From contig NZ_JALKBG010000009.1 of NCBI RefSeq assembly GCF_023016155.1, forward strand, positions 1 to 64,000: DNA of 64,000 nt, in the 5' to 3' direction. How positions within the stretch are numbered: position 1 is the first letter of the stretch; each line of letters starts with the position of its first letter. The stretch comes from Aliiroseovarius sp. F20344 (GTDB lineage Bacteria > Pseudomonadota > Alphaproteobacteria > Rhodobacterales > Rhodobacteraceae). Of the stretch, positions 25,009 through 33,641 are shown in pieces. The position numbers were made by a program, and so were the translations under genes. The notes under the pieces are model-generated. The model saw only the letters and a list, made by a program, of their open reading frames with translations, did no database searches and was not told where the DNA came from.

Positions 25009-25503
25009 TCAGCCTTTGATAGCGTCCAGCATGGCTTCGCCTGCAGACGTCTCGCACATGCCGGGGTTCTCTTCGACATGTAGGATTTTCACCTCACCAT
25101 CCACGACATACGCGCCATAGCGTTGCGAGCGGTTAATCAAACCTGCAGGCGGGGCGGTGAAATCCATGCCGATGGCCTTCGTGAACTCAGCCTGCGAATC
25201 CCCAAGGAACTTCAGCCCAGCTTCCGCTGCGCCAGTGCTGTCAGCCCAAGCGCCCATCACGAAGGGGTCGTTGACCGAAATGCAGATCACATCGTCCGCA
25301 CCCGCATCATTCAGAGCCGCTTTGGTACGGATATAGCTGGGAACATGAGCCGTGGTGCAGGTGCCAGTATAAGCGCCGGGCAGTGCAAAGATCACAACTT
25401 TACGCCCATCCAAAAGGGATGACAGACTGACAGATTCCGGGCCTTCTGCACCCATCCGCAGCAGGTTTGCATCGGGAAGCTTATCTCCAACTTTCAGGGT
25501 CAT
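25009..25503 (-). CDS. Peroxiredoxin, Prx5/AhpC-TSA type
   Basis: Reduces hydroperoxides using thiol reductants. 164 residues; peroxidatic cysteine C49 in the Prx5 active site PGAYTGTCTTAH, with further cysteines at about 74 (VICISV) and 150 (NPGMCETSAG). It converges on the acyltransferase gene 4 bp away and is divergent from the ferredoxin reductase, sharing a 154-bp promoter region. Confidence 0.92.
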   Translation of the reverse strand: MTLKVGDKLPDANLLRMGAEGPESVSLSSLLDGRKVVIFALPGAYTGTCTTAHVPSYIRTKAALNDAGADDVICISVNDPFVMGAWADSTGAAEAGLKFLGDSQAEFTKAIGMDFTAPPAGLINRSQRYGAYVVDGEVKILHVEENPGMCETSAGEAMLDAIKG

Positions 25504-25657
25504 TCGCGCGTTCCTTGTAATTGCTTCAATCAGTTGAAACTCGCGCGCTTACGCGCCACTGTCCAGCCAACTTTCTTGTGATGTCATGAAATGCAGATCG
25601 TTGCCAAAGCAACCATTTCTGTCATAACGTGACGCGCAACCAAACGCGGAGCAAAAC

Positions 25658-26866
25658 ATGTCTCATATCGTCGTGATCGGGGCCGGACAGGCTGGGGCCT
25701 CGTTGGTCGCGAAACTGCGCAATTCTGGCTTTGACGGGGACGTTACACTGATCGGTGCAGAAAGCGCGCCTCCCTATCAGCGCCCACCGCTTTCCAAAGC
25801 ATACCTGCTGGGGGATATGGAGCTTGAGCGGCTCTATCTGCGACCAAAGGATTTCTATACCGACCAGAATATTTCGCTGCGCTTAGACACCCACGTGGAC
25901 GCGATTGATGCGGCTGCGAAAGAGGTTGTGATTGGCGACGAACGTATTGCTTATGATCAACTGGCGATCACAACAGGCTCGACCCCGCGTTATCTGCCCG
26001 CCGCCATCGGCGGAGATCTGGATGGTGTACATGTGGTCCGCACCTTGGCCGATGTCGACGGTATGGCACCTGAGTTTGCCGAGGGTCGCGGCGTGTTGAT
26101 CATTGGTGGCGGCTATATCGGCCTGGAGGCCGCGGCCGTGGCGGCCAAGAAGGGCTTGAAGGTCACTCTGGTCGAAATGGCCGACCGCATCCTGCAACGG
26201 GTCGCCGCGCCCGAGACCTCGGATTATTTCCGCGCATTGCATGCCTCGCACGGTGTCGATATTCGCGAAGGTGTTGGGCTGGATCGCTTGGACGGAGAGG
26301 GGCGTGTAAGCGGCGCGATCTTGTCGGACGGCACCAAGCTGGACATCGACTTCGCCATAGTCGGCGTGGGCATTGCCCCCGACAGCGCGCTTGCCGAAAG
26401 CGCAGGTCTCGCGCTGGACAACGGCATCAAAACCGACGCGCAAGGCCGCACCTCGGACTCGTCGATCTGGGCAGCAGGTGATTGCGCGTCCTTCCCCTAT
26501 CGTGGCGAACGCATCCGCCTGGAAAGCGTCCCCAATGCCATTGATCAGGCTGAGATCGTCGCCCGCAACATGCTGGGTGAAGACGTAGAGTACGTGGCCA
26601 AACCGTGGTTCTGGTCGGATCAGTATGACGTAAAACTGCAAATCGCAGGATTGAACACCGGCTATGACAACATCGTCACTCGGCCCGGCGATAAAGATGG
26701 CAGCGTCAGCTTTTGGTACTATCAAGGCGACACGCTTCTGGCCGTGGACGCGATGAACGATCCGCGCGCCTATATGGTCGGCAAGCGGCTTGTTGAAGGC
26801 GGAAAGTCGCCCGAAAAAGCCGCTGTGGCTGATCCGGAAACCGAGCTGAAGGCCCTACTGGCATGA
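25658..26866 (+). CDS. FAD-dependent ferredoxin reductase (putidaredoxin/rhodocoxin reductase type)
   Basis: NAD(P)H:ferredoxin oxidoreductase that would feed a [2Fe-2S] ferredoxin and, through it, a monooxygenase. 402 residues: FAD motif VVIGAGQAGASL at the N-terminus, PYQRPPLSKAYL, NAD motif IIGGGYIGLEAAA (about 148), the second FAD motif WAAGDCASF (about 270), and the C-terminal reductase domain with PWFWSDQYD. No ferredoxin or P450 gene is adjacent. Coupled to rsmD by ATGA at 26863-26866. Confidence 0.88.
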   Translation: MSHIVVIGAGQAGASLVAKLRNSGFDGDVTLIGAESAPPYQRPPLSKAYLLGDMELERLYLRPKDFYTDQNISLRLDTHVDAIDAAAKEVVIGDERIAYDQLAITTGSTPRYLPAAIGGDLDGVHVVRTLADVDGMAPEFAEGRGVLIIGGGYIGLEAAAVAAKKGLKVTLVEMADRILQRVAAPETSDYFRALHASHGVDIREGVGLDRLDGEGRVSGAILSDGTKLDIDFAIVGVGIAPDSALAESAGLALDNGIKTDAQGRTSDSSIWAAGDCASFPYRGERIRLESVPNAIDQAEIVARNMLGEDVEYVAKPWFWSDQYDVKLQIAGLNTGYDNIVTRPGDKDGSVSFWYYQGDTLLAVDAMNDPRAYMVGKRLVEGGKSPEKAAVADPETELKALLA

Positions 26867-27426
26867 GGATCATCGCAGGGCGGTTTCGCGGTCTGGCGCT
26901 GGCCAGTATCGGCAAAGGGGATGTGGGCGCACATCTGCGCCCAACAACCGACCGCGTGCGCGAAAGCTTGTTTTCTATGCTTACTGGCGGGCGCTTTGGC
27001 GACCCGATCGAAGACGCCCGAGTGCTGGACCTGTTCGCCGGCACGGGCGCGTTGGGTCTTGAGGCGCTGTCGCGCGGAGCAAAGCATGTCACCTTGGTCG
27101 ATGATGGCCGTAAGGCCTTGTCGCTAATTAAGGAAAACGTGACCAAATGCCGGTGTGCGGACGAAGCGACGGTCCTGAAACGAGATGCCACCCGCCTGCC
27201 TGAAGGCACTCCTCACGATCTGATCTTTCTGGACCCGCCCTATGGCAAAGGGCTGGGTGAAAAGGCTCTCGCTGCTGCACTGAAGGGCGGTTGGATCGCC
27301 GATGGTGCACTGATTGTGTGGGAAGACAACGTGCCCGTGATCCCACCCGAATGCATCACCCAACTGGACAGCCGCCGTTATGGTGACACGGTGATCACGA
27401 TTTGCGAGTTCTCTGAAGATGAGTGA
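26863..27426 (+). CDS. rsmD: 16S rRNA (guanine-966-N2) methyltransferase
   Basis: 187 residues: N-terminal MRIIAGRFRGLAL, RPTTDRVRESLFSML, SAM-binding DLFAGTGALGLEALSRGA, and the catalytic DPPYGKG (about 125). It overlaps the reductase stop and is in turn overlapped by the small gene that follows (27419). Confidence 0.93.
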   Translation: MRIIAGRFRGLALASIGKGDVGAHLRPTTDRVRESLFSMLTGGRFGDPIEDARVLDLFAGTGALGLEALSRGAKHVTLVDDGRKALSLIKENVTKCRCADEATVLKRDATRLPEGTPHDLIFLDPPYGKGLGEKALAAALKGGWIADGALIVWEDNVPVIPPECITQLDSRRYGDTVITICEFSEDE

Positions 27427-27652
27427 AATCGCACAGTTCAAATATGGTGACGTTGTGGAAGTCGTAGGCAACACAACTAAAAAGCCGACGTTTCCACAAA
27501 ATCAGGGAAGTATTTGCGGTATTCACCATATTACCTCAGTGAAACAGGCTCAGGAGTTTAGCGTTCCCTACGGATCCGCGATCTATCTTGTTGAGTTTTC
27601 TGATGGCACGGCAATTGAGGTTCCAGAGAGCTTACTGCGACTTTCGCGTTAA
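27419..27652 (+). CDS. Small protein resembling immunity protein 31
   Basis: 77 residues, starting inside the end of rsmD (8-base overlap). The pattern FKYGDVVEVVGNTTKKPTF, then QGSICGI, then YLVEFSDGTAIEVPESLLRL resembles the small SH3-like Imm31 / nitrile-hydratase-beta-type fold. The resemblance is weak and no toxin gene is present nearby, so the function is open. Confidence 0.6.
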   Translation: MSEIAQFKYGDVVEVVGNTTKKPTFPQNQGSICGIHHITSVKQAQEFSVPYGSAIYLVEFSDGTAIEVPESLLRLSR

Positions 27653-27691
27653 GCCGTGGCTATTGAAACCCTAAGCCGCGGCTTGTCTTTT
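27651..27691 (+). terminator. Terminator after the rsmD operon
   Basis: AAGCCGTGGC (27651-27660) pairs, with one G-T wobble, with GCCGCGGCTT (27675-27684), followed by GTCTTTT. Confidence 0.65.
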
Positions 27692-27699
27692 GGTCAGCT

Positions 27700-28758
27700 C
27701 TACTTTGCGCGGGTTACGGACACGGCAGCGCGGGCGTCGCGCACCATTGCATCCCCATCCAGACCCTTCGCATTCATATCCGCGATCCATTCTGCGATGA
27801 CGTCATCACCCAGATCGCGAATTTTTGCTGTCTCTTCTTCCGATAGTTCAGCCAGAGCGTTGCCGCTGGCCGCCATCTTCTCACGCCCGACCACGTCACC
27901 AGTGTCATGCGCGCGGCCCGCCCAACCCGAGGCATGGAAGCCCGAGTTCGCGTCGATCACAGCCTTCAGATCATCGGCCAAGCCGTCATAGACGTCTTTG
28001 TTCATCGCCCAGATGAAATAGAGGTTATAAAGCGACTTCTCGCCGGCCACATCGGTGTGGCTGTCGGTCAGTTCGTCCAGCTTCAGGGACGGGGACATTT
28101 CCCACGTGATCACTCCACCATCGACAACACCTTTCGACAGCGCCTCGGGGAAAGCCGGAACAGGCATACCGATCGGCGTCGCCCCCAGCTTGTCCAGAAG
28201 GCGGGTGGCCGTGCGCGATGGGCCACGCAGCTTCAGGCCGTCAAAATCCGCGACCGAGGCAATGGGCGCGCCTTTCTTGTGCACAATCCCACGGCCGTGC
28301 ATGTGTGCCGCGATAACCTTCACGTCAGCGAAGTCATCCATCAGGTATTTCTGAGTATAAACCCACGCGGCCTTCGATGCTTCTTCGCCCGACTTCGTCA
28401 CCATGAAGGGCAATTCCATCGCTTCCGCTTCCGGGAAACGGCCAGGTTGATAACCGGGGATCACCCAGCCACCATCAATGGCGCCATCGCGGATCAGGTC
28501 ATACTGGCTGGTCGCCTTTCCACCCAGCTGCATCGCCGGATAAAGCTCGACCTTGATGCGGCCACCTGAATCCTTCTCGATCTTCTCGGCCCACGGGGCC
28601 ATGAAATATGTGGGGTTCGCCGAAAGCGGCGATACGAAATGCTGGAAGCGCAGCGTGACTTCCTGCGCGGCGGCAGCACTGGCAGCCACAGCCAAGGCGG
28701 CGGCAGCGGTCAGGGTTGAGAAAGTGGATTTCAGGGTGAAAGTGCGGAAGCTGGTCAT
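27700..28758 (-). CDS. dctP: TRAP transporter solute-binding protein (DctP family)
   Basis: Periplasmic receptor of a tripartite ATP-independent transporter. 352 residues with a signal peptide cut near AAAAQEVTLRF and the DctP core: MQLGGKATSQYDLIRDGAIDGGWV, the carboxylate-binding arginine region LKLRGPSRTATRLLDKLGATPIGMP, and VVDGGVITWE. A strong GGAGGGG precedes the ATG. The membrane partners DctQ and DctM are absent on both sides, so this is an orphan receptor. Substrate unknown; the pattern suits mono- or dicarboxylates. Confidence 0.9.
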   Translation of the reverse strand: MTSFRTFTLKSTFSTLTAAAALAVAASAAAAQEVTLRFQHFVSPLSANPTYFMAPWAEKIEKDSGGRIKVELYPAMQLGGKATSQYDLIRDGAIDGGWVIPGYQPGRFPEAEAMELPFMVTKSGEEASKAAWVYTQKYLMDDFADVKVIAAHMHGRGIVHKKGAPIASVADFDGLKLRGPSRTATRLLDKLGATPIGMPVPAFPEALSKGVVDGGVITWEMSPSLKLDELTDSHTDVAGEKSLYNLYFIWAMNKDVYDGLADDLKAVIDANSGFHASGWAGRAHDTGDVVGREKMAASGNALAELSEEETAKIRDLGDDVIAEWIADMNAKGLDGDAMVRDARAAVSVTRAK

Positions 28759-28822
28759 TGGCCCCTCCGTATTTCTAATAGACAGCCGCGCGCGCGAAGT
28801 CGCGGAAGCCTAAGCACCTTTT

Positions 28823-28849
28823 GTGCCTAGGCAGGCAAAACCTAGGCAC
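28823..28849. promoter_or_regulatory. Inverted repeat upstream of dctP, candidate operator
   Basis: GTGCCTAGG (28823-28831) and CCTAGGCAC (28841-28849) are perfect 9-bp arms around a 9-bp spacer, 65 bp upstream of the dctP start. Only about 230 bp separate dctP from map, and this is the most conspicuous element there. It may be a regulator site or an RNA hairpin in the leader. Confidence 0.45.
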
Positions 28850-28947
28850 GAAATGCTGCACTTGCAAACGGTAAATGGCAAAATTCCTGACCTAAAGAAC
28901 ATCAGGCTGATTGAACGGCGAATTTAAAAGGAAATTTTGGTGACTAG

Positions 28948-28971
28948 GGGGAAACTTGAAAAAGTTTCCCC
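28948..28971 (-). terminator. Stem-loop after map
   Basis: GGGGAAACTT, loop GAAA, AAGTTTCCCC: ten perfect pairs, 17 bp past the map stop. There is no T tract on either side, so termination is only probable. Confidence 0.5.
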
Positions 28972-28987
28972 TAAGTAAGCTTTGGTG

Positions 28988-29836
28988 TCAGTCCCAGGTC
29001 GGATGGAACTTTCCGGCGGGCGACAAGGTAAAGATTTCGCATCCATCCGCCGTCACCCCAACCGAGTGTTCAAACTGCGCGGATAGGGATTTGTCGCGAG
29101 TGATCGCGGTCCAGTCATCTGACAGGATCTTTGTCTCTGGGCGACCAAGATTAATCATCGGTTCTATGGTGAAGAACATGCCCTCCTCCAGAACGGCACC
29201 GGTGCCGGGGCGGCCATAGTGCAGAACGTTGGGCGGCGAGTGGAATACACGACCCAAACCGTGGCCGCAGAAGTCACGCACGACTGACATGCGCTGTGCT
29301 TCGGCATATTTCTGGATGGCGTGGCCGATGTCCCCGAACGTGTTGCCTGGCTTCACAGCTGCAATGCCCTCCATCAATGCGTCATGGGTCACTTGGATCA
29401 GGCGATCGGCGAAGGACTTGATTTTGCCAACCTTGTACATGCGGCTGGTGTCACCATACCACCCATCGACAACGACGGTGACGTCGATGTTCAGGATATC
29501 GCCCTCGACCAGTTCGTCATGCTTACGACCCGTTTTGTCATTCTTCATCTTCGGCGTTTTCGAGCCGGGAATGCCATGGCAGACGACGTGGTTGAGCGAG
29601 ATGCACGAAGCGTGTTTGTAGCCCTTGTATCCAATCGTGGCCGATACAGCGCCGGCTTCGTCCACCATCGCCTCAATCGCGGCATCCAGTTCAGCTGTGG
29701 TAACGCCGGGCGCGATCATCGGGGCTACGCGGTCCAAAATTTCGGCGGCAAGCTTGCCAGCCGCATGCATTCCAGCGAAATCCGCTGAATCGTACAGGCG
29801 AATGCCTTCTTTGGTTACGCGCATCTTGTCGTCCAT
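28988..29836 (-). CDS. map: Methionine aminopeptidase, type I
   Basis: Removes initiator methionine. 282 residues with the pita-bread fold ligands visible: HVVCHGIPG (His), NIDVTVVVDGWYGDTSRMY (two Asp), FCGHGLGRVFHSPPNVLH (His), FTIEPMINLG (Glu), and a final Glu in FEHSVGVT. AAGGAAACC precedes the ATG at 29836. sfsA lies 36 bp upstream on the same strand. Confidence 0.94.
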   Translation of the reverse strand: MDDKMRVTKEGIRLYDSADFAGMHAAGKLAAEILDRVAPMIAPGVTTAELDAAIEAMVDEAGAVSATIGYKGYKHASCISLNHVVCHGIPGSKTPKMKNDKTGRKHDELVEGDILNIDVTVVVDGWYGDTSRMYKVGKIKSFADRLIQVTHDALMEGIAAVKPGNTFGDIGHAIQKYAEAQRMSVVRDFCGHGLGRVFHSPPNVLHYGRPGTGAVLEEGMFFTIEPMINLGRPETKILSDDWTAITRDKSLSAQFEHSVGVTADGCEIFTLSPAGKFHPTWD

Positions 29837-29871
29837 CTTGGTTTCCTTCTTCTGCCCCTTAGATAGGGCGT

Positions 29872-30570
29872 TCAGACCAAAGACGCCAGAGGGGCCGCGA
29901 CGTCTACACCGGTAGGCGAAATAGTCGTCCCCAAAACGATCACCTCAACCCCAGAGGAACGGGCCGCGTCGAAGGCCTGCCCATAGGTGGGATCAATATC
30001 GCGCGCCAAATCGAACCGGTCGCAATCGGTGCGCTGTACCAGATACAGCATCACGGCCCGGTGGCCATCGCCCACCATCTTTGCAAGCTCACCCAGATGC
30101 TTGGTGCCTCGGGCTGTTACGCTGTCTGGAAACTCGGCTAGACCGGGCTGGCGAGAAAGGGTCACAGACTTCACCTCGACATAGGTCAGACCATCACCTT
30201 CCAGCAGGAAATCAATGCGGCTCTTCTCGCCGTATTTCACCTCGGCCCGGACGGTGTGATAGTCGCCCAAACCCGGCACGTCCCGCGCCTCCAAAGCCGC
30301 CCGCAAAGCCCGATTGGGGACCGAGGTGTCCACACCGGTGAAATTCCCATCAGCATGCTCAACCAGCCGCCACCCAAATTTCAGCTTCTTTTTCGGGTCA
30401 TCGTTCGGTTCCAGCCAAATCTTCGATCCCGGCTCGGCCAGCCCCATCATGGATCCGGGGTTGGCGCAATGGGCAGTCACCTCGCGACCATCGCCCAACT
30501 GACAGTCTGCCAGAAAACGTTTGTAGCGACGAATAAGCACTGCGGGCACAAGAGGGCTGGGAAATTCCAT
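29872..30570 (-). CDS. sfsA: SfsA family DNA-binding/nuclease-like protein
   Basis: 232 residues: N-terminal OB-like part (LIRRYKRFLADC, THCANPGSMMGL with VTAHC before it), then a restriction-endonuclease-like core (KSRIDFLLEGDGLTYVEVKSVT, FPDSVTARGTKHLGEL). The family was first linked to sugar fermentation in E. coli; its true role is unsettled. Likely co-transcribed with map; divergent from the CinA-like gene, only 38 bp apart. Confidence 0.93.
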   Translation of the reverse strand: MEFPSPLVPAVLIRRYKRFLADCQLGDGREVTAHCANPGSMMGLAEPGSKIWLEPNDDPKKKLKFGWRLVEHADGNFTGVDTSVPNRALRAALEARDVPGLGDYHTVRAEVKYGEKSRIDFLLEGDGLTYVEVKSVTLSRQPGLAEFPDSVTARGTKHLGELAKMVGDGHRAVMLYLVQRTDCDRFDLARDIDPTYGQAFDAARSSGVEVIVLGTTISPTGVDVAAPLASLV

Positions 30571-30608
30571 ATCTCGGGCCTATACCGGAATAAGGAAAGG
30601 AACAAGCA

Positions 30609-31337
30609 ATGCCCAATCCTTCAGCCGCAATGTTGGTGATCGGAGATGAAATCCTGTCCGGACGGACACGGGATGCGAACATGCATCATCTTGCCGGAAA
30701 GCTGACCGAATATGGCATTGACCTGAAAGAGGTTCGGGTGGTCTCGGATGATGCTCAGGCCATTGTTGCTGCTGTGAAAGCTCTTGCAGGTAGCTACGAT
30801 CATGTCTTTACCTCGGGCGGCATCGGTCCGACCCATGATGATATCACTGCCGACTGCATTGCATGCGCCTTTGATGATCACATCGACATCCGCAAAGACG
30901 CCTATGATCTTCTGGCGGCGCACTACGCTGCATCGGGTCGAGAGTTCAATGACGCCCGCCAGCGCATGGCGCGCATCCCGGATCGCGCGACATTGATTGA
31001 TAACCCTGTGTCGATCGCCCCGGGTTTCACGCTTGAAAATGTACATGTGATGGCCGGTGTGCCTTCCGTTTTTCAGGCGATGGTGGACAGTGTTCTGCCG
31101 ACCCTGACCGGTGGTGCGCCGTTGATCTCGCGCTCAGTTAGGATCAATCGAGGGGAAGGCGATATTGCCGGCCCATTAGGCGAGCTTGCGCAGCAACACG
31201 ACACGCTTAGCTTCGGGTCCTATCCCTTTATCGAAAACGGCGCTTACGGTGCAAACATCGTTATTCGCGGCACAGATCCATCCCAACTGGATCAAGCCAC
31301 CCGCGCGCTTCAAGACCTGTTCAAGGAGGCAATATGA
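30609..31337 (+). CDS. Molybdopterin-binding / CinA N-terminal-like protein
   Basis: 242 residues, a single MoCF_biosynth-type domain with IGDEILSGRTRDAN and TSGGIGPTHDDIT, as in the N-terminal half of CinA, but lacking the C-terminal amidase domain. This stand-alone form is common in alphaproteobacteria; its reaction is uncertain. First gene of a four-gene run joined by ATGA overlaps or short gaps (30609-33576). Confidence 0.85.
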   Translation: MPNPSAAMLVIGDEILSGRTRDANMHHLAGKLTEYGIDLKEVRVVSDDAQAIVAAVKALAGSYDHVFTSGGIGPTHDDITADCIACAFDDHIDIRKDAYDLLAAHYAASGREFNDARQRMARIPDRATLIDNPVSIAPGFTLENVHVMAGVPSVFQAMVDSVLPTLTGGAPLISRSVRINRGEGDIAGPLGELAQQHDTLSFGSYPFIENGAYGANIVIRGTDPSQLDQATRALQDLFKEAI

Positions 31338-32065
31338 CAACGCCACACCTTCCCACTCCCGAACAACTGATCGAGGCCTGCGAAGCCACCTGGCCTCCGG
31401 CGGCCACTCATCGTGTCGGCGCTTGGGTGCTGCGAGATGGCGCTGGTGGGGGCAAACGCGTCTCAGCCGCGACCGAGAGCTGGCCCACAACCGAGGCCGA
31501 CCTGCCCGCTGCCGAAAAAGCAATGCGAGACATGGGTATGGAGCCCTTGTTTCAAATTCGTGCGGGCGACGAGCATCTGGATGAAATGCTGGAACAACAC
31601 GGCTATGACATCATCGACCCCGTGAATATCTGGGTTATCCCAGTGTCTGAGCTGACACGCGATCCGTTGCCGCCCGTTTCTGCCTTTGCCATTTGGCCCA
31701 TACTGTCGATCATGACTGAGCTGTGGGAGGCAGGCGACATCCATGAAAAGCGCCGTGCCGTAATGGAACGTGCGGACTGCCCAAAAACGGCACTCTTGGC
31801 ACGGACGGATGACAAACCAGCAGGTGTCGGATTTGTTGGCATTCATGATGGCATCGCCATGGCGCATGCGCTTCATGTCGATCCGGATCTACGCCGTATG
31901 GGAACTGGACAAAACCTGTTGAAACAGGCCGCAAAGTGGGCTGAAGAACAGGGTGCAGAATATCTGTCGCTGATCGTGACCCAAGGAAATCACGCGGCCA
32001 ATCCGCTATATGCAAATCTTGGTATGCATCTTGTCGGCCACTACCATTACCGCGTGAAACGATAG
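31334..32065 (+). CDS. GNAT family N-acetyltransferase
   Basis: 243 residues with an N-terminal extension and a C-terminal acetyl-CoA fold: ALHVDPDLRRMGTGQNLL contains the Q/RxxGxG-type binding loop, followed by NHAANPLYANLGM. Substrate unknown. Its start overlaps the CinA-like stop by ATGA. Confidence 0.85.
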   Translation: MTTPHLPTPEQLIEACEATWPPAATHRVGAWVLRDGAGGGKRVSAATESWPTTEADLPAAEKAMRDMGMEPLFQIRAGDEHLDEMLEQHGYDIIDPVNIWVIPVSELTRDPLPPVSAFAIWPILSIMTELWEAGDIHEKRRAVMERADCPKTALLARTDDKPAGVGFVGIHDGIAMAHALHVDPDLRRMGTGQNLLKQAAKWAEEQGAEYLSLIVTQGNHAANPLYANLGMHLVGHYHYRVKR

Positions 32066-32077
32066 GAAGGATATAGA

Positions 32078-32653
32078 ATGGCGCACAGCTCAAAGGGTGT
32101 CACCGCACTTGATCTGCCAATGGTCGACCCGCTGCCCGAAGACATCCAGAAGTATTTCGACATCTGCGACGACAAACTGGGACTCGTTCCTAATGTGCTG
32201 AAGGCCTACGCCTTCGACATGGCGAAACTGCGCCCCTTCATGGACATGTATAACGAGGTCATGCTGGACGACAGCGGCCTGTCCAAACTGGAGCGCGAGA
32301 TGATTGCGGTCGTCGTAAGCTCGATCAATCGCTGTTGGTACTGTCAGGTGGCGCATGGGGCTGCCGTTCGTCAGCTTTCGGGCAACCCGCAATTGGGCGA
32401 GGCTATGGTGATGAACTGGCGCATGGCTGATCTGGATGCGCGTCAAACGGCCATGCTGACATTCTCTGAAAAGATCACAAAAGCATCATCAGAGACATCG
32501 GAAGAAGACCGTCAGTCTTTGCGGGATGTTGGGTTCTCGGATCGGGATATTTGGGACATTGCTGCGACTGTTGGGTTCTTCTCGATGTCCAATCGCATGG
32601 CTTCCGCTGTAGGCATGAAACCAAACGATGAATATCACGCCCAAAGCCGATGA
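32078..32653 (+). CDS. AhpD-like / peroxidase-related protein
   Basis: 191 residues of the carboxymuconolactone decarboxylase/AhpD fold; the redox motif CWYCQVAHG (Cys-x2-Cys-x3-His, about residues 87-93) follows LEREMIAVVVSSINR. It probably acts as an alkylhydroperoxidase-like thiol enzyme. AGGAAGG lies upstream of the ATG, and its stop overlaps the OmpA start by ATGA. Confidence 0.87.
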   Translation: MAHSSKGVTALDLPMVDPLPEDIQKYFDICDDKLGLVPNVLKAYAFDMAKLRPFMDMYNEVMLDDSGLSKLEREMIAVVVSSINRCWYCQVAHGAAVRQLSGNPQLGEAMVMNWRMADLDARQTAMLTFSEKITKASSETSEEDRQSLRDVGFSDRDIWDIAATVGFFSMSNRMASAVGMKPNDEYHAQSR

Positions 32654-33576
32654 TCCCAATCCGACGCCTTCTGACCTCTGCATTACTTGTCTGCGCGCTT
32701 CCTGTTGCTGCGTGGTCTTTGGATCTACCCGCAGGAGCCGAGCTTCAAGCCACACATGCCGGAGAGGGCCAAGCCGAAATCGCCTTGGGGCGGTTTGACG
32801 GCGAGATAGTCCCATCTATCACTGCCGTGGGTTACATCGAACGTCAGGCGTGGCGATCTGAAGGCTTGGCGGCGCGAAGTTATCAAATCCTGACCACCAT
32901 TCGTGACCAACTTTTGCAGGATGGCTATCAGTTGGTTTTTCAGTGTCAGGCAGTATCATGTGGCGGGTTCGATTTCCGCTTTCAGACCGGACATTTTCAA
33001 GCGCCGGATATGTTTGTCGACTTGGGAAACTACCATTTCCTAAGTGCGCGCAAGGGGGAAAGCTTTGTGCAACTTCTTGTCAGCCAAAGCGCCAAAGATG
33101 CGTTCTTTGAACTGACCTTCGTTTCACCATCCAAAGATGATGTCCCAGAGCTGGCTACGGTTGCAACCGGGCCGACGACACCCCCCCCTCAATCGACAGA
33201 CCCTTTGGACCTGCAGCTTAAGACTGTTGGGCGTGTGGTCCTGTCAGGTCTTACCTTTGCAACCGGATCATCCCAGTTGGAAGAAGGTGAGGTACCTGCC
33301 CTGTCCGATTTGGCAGCGTTTCTTGCACAGTCCCCTGACCGACGCATTGTTCTTGTTGGGCACACTGACGCCGAAGGAAGCCTTGAGGGGAACGTGGCCC
33401 TTTCACGCAAACGGGCGACATCCGTGATGAAACGGTTGATCAATCAATATGGTGTCGATGCAAGCCAGCTGACCGCCGACGGGGTTGGTTTCCTGTCACC
33501 TTTGGCTGGGAACCTGACGGCAGAGGGACGTGAACTGAACCGTCGGGTTGAAGCGGTATTGTTGAACACGAACTGA
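32650..33576 (+). CDS. OmpA-family outer-membrane/peptidoglycan-binding protein
   Basis: 308 residues: signal peptide (MIPIRRLLTSALLVCALPVAAWS), a DUF4892-like middle region with a cysteine pair (QCQAVSCGGFDF), a proline-rich linker, and a C-terminal OmpA peptidoglycan-binding domain (VGHTDAEGS, LSRKRATSVMKRL, LNRRVE). Anchors envelope to cell wall. Last gene of the CinA-like/GNAT/AhpD run. Confidence 0.87.
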   Translation: MIPIRRLLTSALLVCALPVAAWSLDLPAGAELQATHAGEGQAEIALGRFDGEIVPSITAVGYIERQAWRSEGLAARSYQILTTIRDQLLQDGYQLVFQCQAVSCGGFDFRFQTGHFQAPDMFVDLGNYHFLSARKGESFVQLLVSQSAKDAFFELTFVSPSKDDVPELATVATGPTTPPPQSTDPLDLQLKTVGRVVLSGLTFATGSSQLEEGEVPALSDLAAFLAQSPDRRIVLVGHTDAEGSLEGNVALSRKRATSVMKRLINQYGVDASQLTADGVGFLSPLAGNLTAEGRELNRRVEAVLLNTN

Positions 33577-33583
33577 TACCCAC

Positions 33584-33612
33584 AAAAAAACGGCGGGGAT
33601 AACCCCGCCGTA
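33584..33612. terminator. Terminator between ompA-like gene and lysR
   Basis: CGGCGGGG (33591-33598), loop ATAA, CCCCGCCG (33603-33610), with seven A's on the left that read as a T tract for the minus-strand lysR gene. Confidence 0.8.
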
Positions 33613-33641
33613 AGTACTCTCCACTTTTTACTGCTCTGCCA

